From: Brachynemurus nebulosus
Taxonomy: Eukaryota; Arthropoda; Insecta; Neuroptera; Myrmeleontidae
Direction of reading: 5' to 3'
DNA length: 64,000 bases
Assembly (NCBI GenBank): GCA_035578155.1
Contig: JAPWDM010000017.1
Span: 3,918,482 to 3,982,481 of the forward strand
Program-made: the position numbers and the translations under genes
Part shown: one piece after another, positions 1 through 11,082 of the stretch
Position numbering within the stretch: position 1 is the first letter of the stretch
Layout of the letters: every line of letters begins with the position of its first letter
The notes under the pieces: generated by a model
Told to the model about the DNA's origin: nothing
Databases searched by the model: none
The model's input: the letters and a program-made list of their open reading frames with translations, nothing else

Positions 1-492
1 AAACATATATAAACGAAGTTAAACAGTTTAGTCAATTCTTCAATAGTAGTTTATGATGCTACAGAGAGTCTAGACTTCAATTCACGTGCTGACAATGCGA
101 AACGAATCAATAGTAACAATAAAAAAAAAGATATCAAAACAATTTAAATATTGGTGCAATGCGAGTACATACATTGTTTAGAATGTTATCCATCTGTTTT
201 TCATTTCTAATGCCATTCTCATACAAACCAAATTTGTTATACTGTTTCAAGAAAATCAAATATTCATATTGATTACGTAATATCAAATCTGTCGAATCAT
301 TCCTTTACAAGTCTCCAAATAGTTAATAAAAATGTTATTATCATTATCATTTTTTTTTTATTTTTAATTCGATATCTCTGTTATCTTTCTGGTATTTGTA
401 CGAAAATATACATACTTATATATTAATCTCAAAAAAATATTTAATATGTCTCGGTATAATCAAATTTATTATCAAAATTAAAAAAAAAATTG

Positions 493-496
<4 letters not shown>
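1..496. other. AT-rich spacer, nothing recognised
   Basis: No long open frame, RNA gene or transposon end is visible. The stretch is AT-rich with short A and T runs and leads into a (TA)n array. Confidence 0.5.

Positions 497-545
<49 letters not shown>
497..545. repeat. (TA)n microsatellite
   Basis: About 49 bp of uninterrupted TA dinucleotides. Open frames reading Tyr-Ile repeats across it are artefacts of the repeat. Confidence 0.95.
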
Positions 546-549
<4 letters not shown>

Positions 550-1902
550 CTGTAATGTGAAATTATTATCAAAATATATTTTTTTAATATTTCAATGCAA
601 TGCACTTCGCTTATCTCGCACAACTATATACATGCATTACACACACACATTGATAACAATAATAATTATTGTAGCGTAATAAACAAGCCAACTTGATCTC
701 TTTTAATAAATATTTGTATAATTTTTTATTATAATTTTATAACTAAAGTAACCTATCATAATCATTGCTAAAGGTTGTTACAACATAAAAAAAAAATTTA
801 TATTCGAACGAGATCAATGATTTATATGTAAATAATAAATGTGAAATATAATGAGGAAAAAGGTAAAAAAGTTATTCCGGGACAATAAAATAATGCTGCA
901 AGTATATATAGCCGTCAATAAAGTTGTAAAAATATAATCTATTGTACGTCAATATTTTGCAATTATCATATTCCTACTATAATTATTATAACCGATTAAT
1001 CAGTAAGTATTTTTCAAATATGGAAAAAAAATTTATTTCTTTAAAAGTTTTATGCATACATAATTAAACACTAGTAAAGCAGATTAACAATAGCGTCTAT
1101 GCAAATATTATCTGTACTGCGTACGCAGAGATTATAATTTTCCTTAGTGGTTAATAATGATAATTATTAATTATACCAATAAACATATGTTTATTTTTCC
1201 ATTGGATGAAAAAACAAGTTGATAATTTCACGACCAGTGACAAATTAATTTACTGCACCTTATTATTATTGCGACGATATTCAGGAACAGTTTATAAACT
1301 AAAATCAAGTTTTTTAATAATATGTAGAATAATTATTATATTATCACGTTCGAATATGTGATTGTTTCTATAATTACGAATAATCGTCGTCGTTGTTAAA
1401 ACAGTGACATCAACAATTTTTAGGGTGCCGAAGAAAAATCTCGAAACCCTTATAATTTTCTCAGATTCGTCATACCTACTATGGTTTCCACACATTTGGA
1501 TTTATGAGGATGAAGTTTGAATGTAAAATGTACGACTACATGCCATAGATAGGAATTTCAATCAATAGAATCAAGAAATAAATTGCTTAGTGTCTAGAGC
1601 GATAAAAATATACTTTCCTATAGTGAAAAATACGAGTGAATTTTTTTTACGTTCTCCTTCATGTTGAGTATTGTTAGAGAGAATTCGAAAAATGAAGCTG
1701 AATTTTATTTTTCTTTTTTTCAATTTTAATTCCCATTTGCAAAATATGTATTAATCTGCACAGTATATTTCAAAGACTTTTTTCCCCTTACCCGCTATCT
1801 TTCAACTGTGACTCCAAGAAATTTGAAAAAGAAAATACGAATCCTAGTATTTTTCAATAGGAAGACTCAATTAAAATTGTTTTGTCGGTAACTTTCAGAG
1901 AT
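546..1902. other. AT-rich spacer, nothing recognised
   Basis: I see no gene, RNA or TE terminus. A 67-codon minus-strand frame near 1.3-1.5 kb has no recognisable domain and is probably chance. Confidence 0.45.
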
Positions 1903-2527
1903 TAATTTTTCAAAATTCAAATTACAATAATTTGAAATGGGCAAAAGCGTCTACTCTAAGTAAAATTTTCCATTAAATGATGCTTCAGCATTTAAAAACA
2001 TTTCACAAGATTTCAAATTCAGATCATTAAATGAAATACTGGAATAAGAGAATCTGATAAAATCTTCATTTTTCATCAGAAATTCAGAAGTTTGAAATAT
2101 TTTTAAAGAAATTATTCACACTTTAGTAAAGAACGATTAGAGAAAGGATTTAATTTTTAAATGAAATTAGATATAAAATACTGTTTATCTAATTTTTATT
2201 TATCCCACTGCTTTCACAATCTTACCACACGCTACTGCTAGCAGAGCTGAATTTTTCAAAATTCAAATTATAATAATTTAAAATAAAAAATGGACAAAAT
2301 CTTCTCCTGAAAATAAATTTTTGCATTAAATGATGCTGTATTTGAAAACATTCTATAAGATTTCAAGTTCAAATCATTAGACGAAATATTGGGATTACAA
2401 AATAATGGATAAAATCTTCATTTTTCGTAAGAAGTCCAGAAGTTTGAAATAAGGGAATTATTCAAACTTCCATAAAAGACGATAGGAAAAAGTTTTTAAT
2501 TTTTAAATAAAATTAGACATAACCATA
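1903..2527 (+). repeat. Diverged tandem duplication, unit about 350 bp
   Basis: The segment at about 1,903-2,178 recurs at about 2,249-2,527 in the same order and orientation. Shared landmarks are 'tttttcaaaattcaaatta', 'aaatgatgct', 'taaaatcttcatttttc' and a closing 'taatttttaaat'. Scattered substitutions and small indels indicate an old duplication. A linker at about 2,208-2,248 (ctttcacaatcttacc, then acgctactgct) recurs at about 2,838-2,878, so a third partial unit may follow. Confidence 0.75.
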
Positions 2528-2837
2528 GAATAAATAGAAGGAAACTAAAATAAAAAAAGGGTAGATCGCTTGGAGTCATTTGTTGGTCTGTCAGAGTTTA
2601 AGGCATTTAGTCGGTCGGTGTCGGTCACCGAATGCACGACGATTGTTATGTATTGTGTGTGTGAACACTCACACAGAAGCAAACATCAAACTCACACCAC
2701 TACAACCTACACAACATAGTCGTGAGAAGTGGAAGGGATTTTTTGTCTACGCAGGTATCAGTAGTACAGAGATAGAAATGTTTTCTCTGTTCCTCTGTGG
2801 ATGTAACATATTGTTTAACTAATTTTTTAAGAATTTC
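2528..2837. other. GC-richer island between repeat units, function unknown
   Basis: This block is clearly less AT-rich than its surroundings and lies between two copies of the 'ctttcacaatcttacc' repeat, so it may be an insertion. It holds a plus-strand frame of 80 codons (2,580-2,822) with several Cys but no recognised family, and a short hairpin around 'gtgtgaacactcacac'. I cannot assign it. Confidence 0.3.
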
Positions 2838-2878
2838 ACCGCTTTCACAATCTTACCGCACGCTACTGCTCGCAGAAC

Positions 2879-4705
2879 TTAGCTAGTGCTTTATTCGACT
2901 TGCCAAACGATTATTATTCGCATATCTAATATATTTACACCTTGAAAAGTTTTGTATATTTTATACAAATATATGTAATTCTAATTATGAACAACGTGAT
3001 AATCATGTAGATATAGGTAACCAAATTTTTGTCAATCAAATTATAAAAACTGAAGTAGAATCATATGTTAGAGAAATCCCAAAGAGGTGAAAATGCTGGA
3101 AATTGACACTGGTCATTAAAATGTACACACCAGAATAAAATTATCAGGTAATGGACCCTCATAGTAATATTAGAAACATAATATACGCAACGTTTCTGAA
3201 AATATTTATCCATTTCTATGATAAGCAGTAACAAATATGCCTAAGTGTTCTATATTTTATCCAGAAAGTAATGAAAAATTAACTACTGAAAAACCCTACT
3301 TTAATGTGCATTCAATACGTACTTAGCAAAATTAATTTAATTTTTCTAGTGAAATAAAAAATGATAAAACATTTAGTAACTTTTTTAGAGCATTTGGTAT
3401 TTTATCCTATTTTTAACAATTTAATTTTGTTCTAAAATTAAGTGAAGATAAGCTTACTTAAGAACTATTACTGCCACTTATTAAGAATTAAAACTATTTT
3501 TACTTACTAATTGTAAAAATAAATACATGTGTAGAAATAGCATAAGTAGAAATTCATACATAAATGTTTAAGAATCTCTGTCACCGCTTGAAACAACATT
3601 CCCAATATTTTACTCTTCTATGCTAATGACGATTGAAGAGTATAGTGGTTTTGAAATACGTGCATCGACAACCATGGTCTTATAGGATTTAGGTATATCG
3701 ATATTCAATTAGAATTGTGAAAAAAAAACTACAAAAACTTCCACCAGCATAACTAATAGCAGCATTCGAACCCTTGACGCTGCAGTACAAGTTCTAGTGT
3801 TCTAATATCTATCTATATAATATGTAATTTGAGTTTTAAAAATACCTTATAAAATTTGTATTAAATAAGATTAACAAAATTTTTTTTATAATAAAGATTA
3901 TCAACAAAGTTGTAGTAACTTTCGTATATGTGTATTTTTTGATAACACTAAACCAAATGACCGATATAAAAATTTCTTACTACGCTTTATTTAATTCAAA
4001 CTGATAAAATACATCAACTTTTTATTTAAAATTTTTAGTATATTTTGATTATTAAAATAGTAAGTCAACATTATTTGCAAGTTGAGAAAATAGTGCATTT
4101 TTCGCGTAGGTACTAAAATATGTTAACCAAACCTAATTTTTCTTAGAAATATACATTTAATTTTTATTTAAAAAACTGTCGCATGCAAAGTTTGGAGTAT
4201 CTTCATATCAGGATTTGCTAAGTATCCAGTATAAAAATACCGATTAATCGAATACTTTCAGCACAAATACTGATTTTAACCTGCAAAATCGACTATTATA
4301 CCTTACTTGAACAACGTTTCTCATAACATACAATGATAGATTTGAAAGGAAGGGAAAAATTTACATAGATAAATACTTTGCGTATTTGAAAATCTTGAAT
4401 ATAATGAACGAAATGGCCAAGAATGTTAGGTTCGTTTTGCCATGAACAGATCAGCTAACAGGTTTGACTCATCATATCTCCAAAACAAAAACTACGCTCA
4501 ACTTGAAATTTTGCCTTAAGTATCACCATAAACTATTATTTAGACCACTTTTGAATCAAATTCATGAAGTTCACAAAAAGGGTGAGGTCACTCTTTGGGA
4601 AAATTGTTTACATATTTCGTATTAATATGTTATCATAAAAAATATTCACAATCTAAATTTTCTTGCAACTGAAATATAATTACATTAGGTTAAAGTATCT
4701 ACATA
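2879..4705. other. AT-rich spacer, nothing recognised
   Basis: No open frame above the chance background, no RNA gene and no paired terminal repeats were found. Confidence 0.4.
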
Positions 4706-5439
4706 CAGTGGAGCACCGATTATCCGAACCTCAATCAACCGAACGACCGGTTGACCGAACACATTTTCAGAAGGGGAAATTCAAATTTGCATGCCATGCA
4801 CTGCAGTAGTTCCGCATATTTCTATAATCAATTTATTCCTTGATAGTATGTTCTCTTAGTATTTTTTTTTAACATCCTTGTTTATTGATTATCAGTTTTA
4901 TAGAACTATAAATCGAGCGATGATAGAACATAGCGGGAATGGTGATTACCCACTGGTAATCACTCAAAAGTGTTATATATAATAAATATAATATATACGA
5001 TTTTATACTGCATTTGAAATTTAGTATATTTTTTTCTTTTTTGAAGTAATTTAGTAGCTTTTTTGAATTATGACAATAAAGGGTTTCCTGTGGACTAAGA
5101 GGGTAAGCTTAAAAATTGAAACTAAACCAGTTCAAAATTTCATAGACAGCTCTTAATTCTACCGCAAAGATTGATACGATATTTTTTATTTAGGCATTGG
5201 TGGAGGGGGGGGGGGGTTGAGTGAATTTTAACTCAAGCTCCCTAATAAAAATATTAAATTTTTGCTCAGTGTAATGAGTTCAAAATTTCTAATTTCCGGA
5301 ATATGAAAGTCTACAAGTAGTTTATCATTTTTGTGCTATTTAATTTTATTTATTTCTCGTAATCGGGAGGGAGAGGTTGAAAGGGATTGAATATCTGTAA
5401 AATTTAATATTCCAGTGATCTGACTTAATTTTATAAGAC

Positions 5440-5770
5440 ACTAGCTTTGGCCCGTGGTTTTACCCACGTTAAATATTCTAAATTATAGGTCCAATTAGAT
5501 TTCTTAAAATAAATTAGATCAGATATTCCGAAATTCTAAGCAAAGTCAATTATTTATAGCGCTGGAGTCTGCTCGTCCAACGACTTTATAATAACTATCT
5601 TCATATTTTAATAAGGTCGCTAATATTCGCACCGCAATAACTTCACGTAGGTAGGCCTTTCAGGGTATCAAGGCCTTGGGGAAAATTTAAACCCCGTCTC
5701 TCATCTTTTTCGGAGATCTCTATAGCATTTGAGCAAAATTTTGTCAAGATCGGACCAGTTGTTTTATTAG
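5440..5770 (+). repeat. Dispersed repeat starting ACTAGCT..GGCCCGTGG, copy 1
   Basis: Begins 'actagctttggcccgtgg' and matches 56,031-56,610 over several hundred bases, including 'ggtccaattagatttctta', 'tattccgaaattctaagc', 'ggtcgctaatattcgcaccg' and 'cctttcagggtatcaaggcc'. The CTAGCTGTGGCCCG head is common to a widespread arthropod repeat family whose class I cannot fix from sequence alone. Related 'tttttctcagaatctcagtactatttgagc' words continue downstream to about 6.3 kb. Confidence 0.7.
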
Positions 5771-6481
5771 AGTCCTATTCGATTAGCCTTGCAGATTAAT
5801 TTTGACCTCATCTTACTTTTAAATCAGATATACTGAAATTCTCTGCTGTTTTCATATTTCAATAACATATCTAATTTTCATACCTTCAGATAGTCACATT
5901 GATAACTTTAAGAGTACGTTAAATTTGCGAGACAATTCGAGCTCCCAAAGCTTTGGAGAATATTTCCAAACTCGCGTTAATTTGTTTCGGTTTCTTAATA
6001 ATATGTGAGTGACGGTTAAGATCCATCAAGTCGTTTATTTTGGGTTTTTTTTCTCCAGAACCCAAGAGGGCAATTTTAACCTCACGTTCACTTTTCTCAG
6101 AATCTCAGTACTATTTGAGCAAAATTAAGTCAAGATTCGCCCAGCCAATATTATTTTTAGTTCTTTTTGAGACCTTCGGACCTTAAGGATTAATTATAAA
6201 GTAACGTTTATTTTTCTCAGAATCTCAATAGTATTTATATAGTATAAATACTTATATAGTATAAATAGTATAAATTTAGTAATGATACGTCCTACTGTTT
6301 TCTTTAAACTCTTTTTGGGGTCCTATGGTCCTTGGTCCTGCGGGATAACTTTCACTTAACTCTAATATTTTTTTTTCGATTCGTATGTCAAATTTACCTA
6401 TAGTTTTCTTTCATCATTTTTTGATCTCTACTACCGTTTTTTCGAAACAATTGGGAATAGATAAAGACAGTACATATTTCG

Positions 6482-6485
<4 letters not shown>

Positions 6486-6545
<60 letters not shown>
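6486..6545. repeat. (TA)n microsatellite
   Basis: About 60 bp of TA dinucleotides directly abutting the OTU-like fragment. Confidence 0.95.
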
Positions 6546-6546
<1 letters not shown>

Positions 6547-6754
6547 CAGGGTTTGTGGATTCAGCCAACGGAATTAAAACATCAAAATGTCCTGCATTAA
6601 AATCTCCTGTGAATCGGATTCGTTTAACTCCTTGTAGTGCTCTCCCAAAGGTAGCAAGAAGAATGCCACGCTGAAACACTTGAAACTCATAAGGGAATAG
6701 CTCCCCCACCGCCTTAAGTTCGCAAGTAGTACCATAGGTGTGAGGTTTTGTCAA
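6546..6754 (-). pseudogene. OTU-protease-like C-terminal fragment (tentative)
   Basis: The minus strand encodes about 68 residues before the reading runs into the (TA)n tract. Starting from its first Met it has TYGTTCELKAVGELF, then FQVFQRG, then a final IRFTGDFNAGHFDVL. A T/W-G-x-x-x-E-L-x-A helix followed some 45 residues later by GH(F/Y)D-V resembles the end of OTU-type cysteine proteases, where that His is catalytic. The N-terminal half with the Asp/Cys box is absent, because the upstream side is the TTAGG-like satellite. OTU domains occur in host deubiquitinases and also in some retrotransposon and Helitron proteins. Given the context this is probably TE-derived debris. The assignment is by eye only. 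Confidence 0.35.
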
Positions 6755-6769
6755 GTGATAATTTGCTGA

Positions 6770-7690
6770 ATTCGGTTAGTTTAGGCTGGTTTTGGTTAGG
6801 TTAGGTCGGATTTGTTTACAATTTGTTGAGTTCGATTAGTTTAGGTTGGGTTTGGTTAAGTTAGTTTGGGTTTGTTTATAATTTGTTGATTTCGTTGGGT
6901 TTGGTTAGGTTTATATATAATTTATTGAGTTCAGTTAGTTTAGTTTGAGTTTGATCAGTTAGCTTTTATTTGGTTATGTTTGGTTACCTTTGGTTGGGTT
7001 TATTTATAATTTGCTGAGTTCGGTTAGTTTAGGCTAGTTTTGGTTAGGTTAGGTTGGCTTTGTTTAAATACCTCTTTTCAGATAAAATTGATCATGAGTT
7101 TTCGTTAAAAATTAAATAATTCTTATATCCGAAACAAATCAATCTTCTATTCTTTTCTAAAAATAAACTGAAAATTTAAAATTTACATAAATGCAATAAT
7201 AAAAGAGATAAAGCCAAGAAACCGGAAATTATTTAAATTCAAAGTGACGAAGCATGGTTAAATTTAACTGAAATGAACCATAATTTATTGAGTTCGGTTA
7301 GTTTAGGTTGGGTCTGGTTATGTTAGGTTGTTTTATATTAGGTTAGGATGAGTTTGTTTATAATTTGTTAAATTCAGTGCGCTCAGGCTGGTTTTGGTTA
7401 AGTTAGGTTGGTTTTGTTTATAATTTACTGAGTTGCGTTAGTTCAGGTTAGGTTTGGTTACGTTAGGTTGTATTAGGTTAGGTTATAATGGGTTTATTTA
7501 TAATTTATTAAATTCAGTTAGTTTAGGTTGGGGTTGGTTAAGTCAGGTTTTATTTGGTTAAGTTGTGTTTGGTTAGGTTAGGTTACTTTTACTTATGATT
7601 TGTTGAGTTTGAATAGTTTAGGTTGGGTTTGATTAGGTTAGGTTGGATTTGTTTATAGTTTATTGAGTTGGGTTATTTCAGGTTAGATTT
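6770..7690 (+). repeat. Satellite of about 70-bp units rich in TTAGG-like words
   Basis: Two blocks (about 6,770-7,075 and 7,281-7,690) consist of diverged units of the form 'tttataatttgttgagttcg', then 'gttagtttaggttggg', then 'tttggttaggttaggtt'. TTAGG is the usual insect telomere repeat. Here it is degenerate and embedded in a longer unit, so this is an interstitial satellite, not a telomere. The block at 7,076-7,280 interrupts it. Confidence 0.75.
7076..7280 (-). repeat. Inverted copy of the repeat at 10,025-10,240
   Basis: Its reverse complement matches 10,025-10,240 closely; shared words include 'atttaaccatgcttc', 'tttaaataatttccg', 'agctttatctcttt' in near form, and 'agaaaagaatagaagattg'. 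It interrupts the TTAGG-like satellite. No TIR or tail is obvious. Confidence 0.75.
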
Positions 7691-7715
7691 ATTTAATTTA
7701 TATATTAGTGTTCAG

Positions 7716-7925
7716 CAGTTAAAATGTCCTGTGGTTTAACTGTTCTACGGTTCAATTGTCGTTTGGTTTAACTGTCGCGAGGTTGAATTATCATCGGCTA
7801 ATCTGTCGTTAGGTGGAATTGTCGTCGGTTGATCCGTCGTCAGGTTTAACTGTCGTCGGTCGAACTGTCGCGGTTTAACTGTCGCGGTTGAACTGCCCGC
7901 GGTTAAACTGTCCGCGGTTTACTTG
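7716..7925 (+). repeat. Minisatellite, variants of GGTTTAACTGTCG
   Basis: More than ten imperfect units of about 14-20 bp such as 'ggtttaactgtcg', 'ggttgaactg' and 'ggtttaactgtcgtcggt' follow in direct order, ending next to a (TA)n tract. The block is much richer in G and C than its surroundings. Confidence 0.8.
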
Positions 7926-7936
7926 TTACAGAACCC

Positions 7937-7942
<6 letters not shown>

Positions 7943-7977
<35 letters not shown>
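7943..7977. repeat. (TA)n microsatellite
   Basis: About 35 bp of TA dinucleotides just after the minisatellite. Confidence 0.95.
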
Positions 7978-7979
<2 letters not shown>

Positions 7980-8428
7980 TAATTTCTTGAAGAAACGTCA
8001 ACTTGGTGGAAAAGAAGAATAACACGTTTTTTGTAGAGAATTGTATAATCTTCAATTTTGTACTGAGCTATTCTTACCGTAAACGAGAAAAAAACCAAGG
8101 AACTGGTCAAAAATTAATTTGTCACCCATTCTTCATCCTCAGAAAGGGATACGCGGTGGTCGTTGGAGGGTGAAGACTTCACAATTTATTAAGGACACCT
8201 AAGTTAACAATTTTATGGAAAAAAATCTTATGTCGGAAGTTTTTCCATTTAAAAATACTTGGCTCCTTGTCTATTAGTCATTGTTTTCAGTTTATATGAA
8301 TTCGAGTATACATATAATATAACCCTAAAAATATGTTGTTCTTTTCGAATATGATCGGCTATAGGAAATATCGTTTTCCCGAACATCCCCGATTACCAAT
8401 TAGTTCGAATAATCGATGCTCTACTGTA

Positions 8429-9453
8429 CTTACTAGGCAGTAGTAGTTTAATCGCCATAAAATAAGTCAATCAACAACCAATACGACAGGAAACACATTC
8501 ATTATATCTATCTACTTATATTTAAAAAAAAAAAAATTATGTTGTTTTTGTTGTGAAAATTATTATAATATATGATAAAAAAAAAATATGGTAGTAATTA
8601 AAACTCTGAACGCGATTTCATTATTTTCTGCGATTTCCGTTTGATAAGATCATGGGAGGTTTGCTTAAAAAATCATGAACTTTAAAAGGCATCAGCGATT
8701 TATCGAATTTCGAAATTCGAAAAAAGTCCGTAGAGTCTAGGAGTTTTGTTTTGCGTTTTTAATTTCAGCTTAAGTTCGCTAGAGCATTCTAAAGATTAAT
8801 GAATAATTTTTGGAAATGTTGTCTTTTAGCATTTAGTATACAAAATGTCAAAGTTTAAATCAGTTTTGACGCACAGCTTGTGAATCAACAATTTCTAAAA
8901 ATTACCTTTTCAATGAGCAGCTAATAGGGGAATCCTCAAAACATACGGAAGATCAACATTTTATCAATATGAAATAAATACAGGAATTATTCTTTGGCTT
9001 TTACACTTTGAATAAATAGAAATGAAATTATATTTCTTTCACCTTTTAAGTAAAAATTTTGAAATATACAGAATGATAACTTTAACTCGCGAATTCTATG
9101 TGTATATGACATATGTATAATAAAAATAATATTTATGTTTGCAATATATTTCAAGGTTGTAGTCTGGTAACTCGCCCTGTTTTTCATACCTATTTTTAGG
9201 GGCATTTTTTTTTCAGAATGAACAAATGAGTTTTGAATTTTTAATATGTTTTTATTTACATTTTAAAGTAACAAAAACAATTTTTTTTGAATAAATTAAA
9301 TTTTGTTCGAATTTAAATTTCGAAAAAAAAATTGAAATTGAAATTTTTTTCTAGGTCCACCATTTTGTTATTTTTAGATAAAATTTGATAATTTTAGTTC
9401 CGACCAGAGTGACATATCTATGGATTAAGACTAATTAAGAATTTTTTATTTCA
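8429..9453. other. AT-rich spacer, nothing recognised
   Basis: No gene, RNA or paired TE ends seen. The last bases carry a pyrimidine-rich 'ttttttatttcag' that could act as a splice acceptor for the following exon-like block. Confidence 0.4.
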
Positions 9454-9615
9454 GATGTCTCCAAGAGTCAAAATCACACGGGCCATCAAGGTGCTTTTTT
9501 TTGAGGCGCCAACTTCAAGTGTCATATATAATGTCTGGAACGAACTTGTCTAACCGTTTAAAGATTGCAACATTCTCACCAAATCTCATAAGCATTTAAC
9601 GTTTCGTATATACAG
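9454..9615 (+). pseudogene. Exon-like remnant with consensus splice borders
   Basis: The block is bounded by 'ttttttatttcag' upstream and 'acag|gtaagt' downstream, both strong consensus splice signals. Frame 1 reads MSPRVKITRAIKVLFFEAP and then PTSSVIYNVWNELV before a stop; after a shift another frame continues. A T8 run in the middle is a likely frameshift site. I recognise no family. It could be a decayed exon of a TE or a host gene, or a non-coding exon. Confidence 0.25.
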
Positions 9616-10024
9616 GTAAGTTTTCTGTGAGTTACCATTTTGATCAAATGAAATTTGTAGCCGCTGGTGGAGAACATTGATTGATATACATCGGAGCTTT
9701 ATAGATCTTGCGGTATTCGAGATACGATACAAACATACCTTTTTTTAAATGGAATAGTATACTTATTTGTTGATAAAAATTATTCAATAAAGCAACAGAA
9801 ACAAAAAATAAAAATTTTTATCTTAAAATTTTACAACTTTTGTGCTTAAACGTGATTTATTTAGGTGAATTTTGGTGAGTTTAAGGCCACTTAGTTCAAA
9901 CTAGCCTCATAATTACGGAAAATAATTGTAGCAGCTGAGCAATAATTGTATTTATGCTACATAGATGGCTATCTAGTTAACAACTCGTAAAACTCGTGTT
10001 TCCAGCTGGATAAAACAGACATTT

Positions 10025-10240
10025 TTAACTGATTTGAATTTATTATGGCTCATTTCATTTAAATTTAACCATGCTTCATCACTTATGAATTTAAATAATT
10101 TCCGTTTTCTTAGCTTTATCTCTTTCATTATTGCACTTACGTAAATTTTGAACTTTCAGTTTGTTTTTAGAAAAGAATAGAAGATTGTTTGTTTGAATAT
10201 AAGAATTATTTAATTTTTTAACTTTGACTCATGATAAATT
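10025..10240 (+). repeat. Dispersed repeat, partner of 7,076-7,280
   Basis: About 215 bp that recur inverted at 7,076-7,280. See that entry for landmarks. The copy here is not inside satellite DNA. Confidence 0.75.
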
Positions 10241-10446
10241 GTACTTGAAACAGGGTGTAGAATATGACATCATCTGACATGTAGAAACATACCTATTTAT
10301 ATATTTTGCATATTTACTTTCGAACTTAATTTTAGATTCGTTATTTAAAAATATTAATTTTAATTTTAAAAACATTATTTTTTAGGCTGGTGTGATATGA
10401 ATTATTGTCAGGTTATGCAGGTATAAAAGCACTTCGGTGTTCGCAA

Positions 10447-10907
10447 TTTTAAGCAAGGTATTCAAACAGTACTATCTGTTGATTCATCGAGTTCGGATGC
10501 TTTGCTTTCTATACTTTTATAAAAACAGTTAAGAAAGTGGGTTCCTGCAATAGTCAGAAAAGTGTTAAACAATAATGATTATTTAATGACTACTGAAGAT
10601 AGCTCGACCTACAAACATAATCGTGTTTATCTAAAACCTCAGATCACGTATACAAAATCTAGTTCAAAACAGCAATGTGAACCAGACCTGCTGAACCTGG
10701 AAAACGGCAAAGATTTAAATGTAATTCATAAAAATAATTGGCATTCTAATGATAACGATGTTGACAATGACAATGTGAATGAAGAAATCGCCAATGACAA
10801 CGTTGGCAATGACACCGTGCATGTAGAAAAACTCTAAATGTGAATCAAGAACGTCTGCTGCAGATGACGCTAGTGATCTACTAAATGTCGACGCTCTACA
10901 AGAGTTA
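10447..10907 (+). pseudogene. Broken coding fragment, unknown acidic protein
   Basis: A reading frame can be followed from about 10,457 (GIQTVLSVDSSSSDALLSIL), through one stop near 10,520, into KQLRKWVPAIVRKVLNNND. It then continues in the 91-codon frame beginning at the Met at 10,562. A frameshift near 10,830 leads to SKCESRTSAADDASDLLN and a stop just before the adjoining MITE. The middle is Asn/Asp-rich with DNDVDNDNV-like repeats. No domain is recognised. One stop plus one frameshift makes a pseudogene likely; it may belong with the exon-like block at 9.45 kb. Confidence 0.3.
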
Positions 10908-11082
10908 AGCTGAGCGTTCACTAGGTCGGAAACGTAGCGCGGCGCAGTTCTGCTCTCGGAGATAAATACATCTGAATAAATGCAGGTTCGTCCACTAGGT
11001 CGACAGAGCGGCGCGGTACCGCCCCAGAGAACTTATTGATGCAAGAACCCCGTCGCCTTTCCGACCTAGTGGACGCTCAGCT
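10908..11082. mobile_element. Foldback MITE, 175 bp
   Basis: The left end AGCTGAGCGTTCACTAGGTC is repeated inverted at the right end (gacctagtggacgctcagct). A second inner 'gtccactaggtcgacag' lies in the middle. The element is GC-rich with 'gcggcgcggtaccgc' in the centre, unlike its surroundings. No coding capacity. Flanks (gagtta / ataagag) do not show a clear target duplication. Confidence 0.75.

Larger units (their letters stand above)
4706..8426. mobile_element. pogo/Tigger-type DNA transposon, gutted and invaded
   Basis: The left end after a TA reads CAGTGGAGCACCGATTATCC. The reverse complement of the right end, next to a TA, reads CAGTAGAGCATCGATTATTC. About 20 of the first 24 bases match, including a shared GAAC or CGAAC beyond. 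A CAGT(A/G)GAGC...CGATTAT...CG terminus with TA target duplication is characteristic of pogo/Tigger elements of the Tc1/mariner superfamily. No DDE transposase frame survives in between. The interior is occupied by a dispersed repeat, a (TA)n tract, an OTU-like fragment, a satellite and a minisatellite. The 3.7 kb span is therefore probably a short element enlarged by later insertions, although the two ends could belong to different copies. Confidence 0.6.

Noticed and set aside
6770..7690. A telomere or telomeric array
   Set aside because: TTAGG is degenerate, embedded in longer units, and flanked on both sides by ordinary interspersed sequence.
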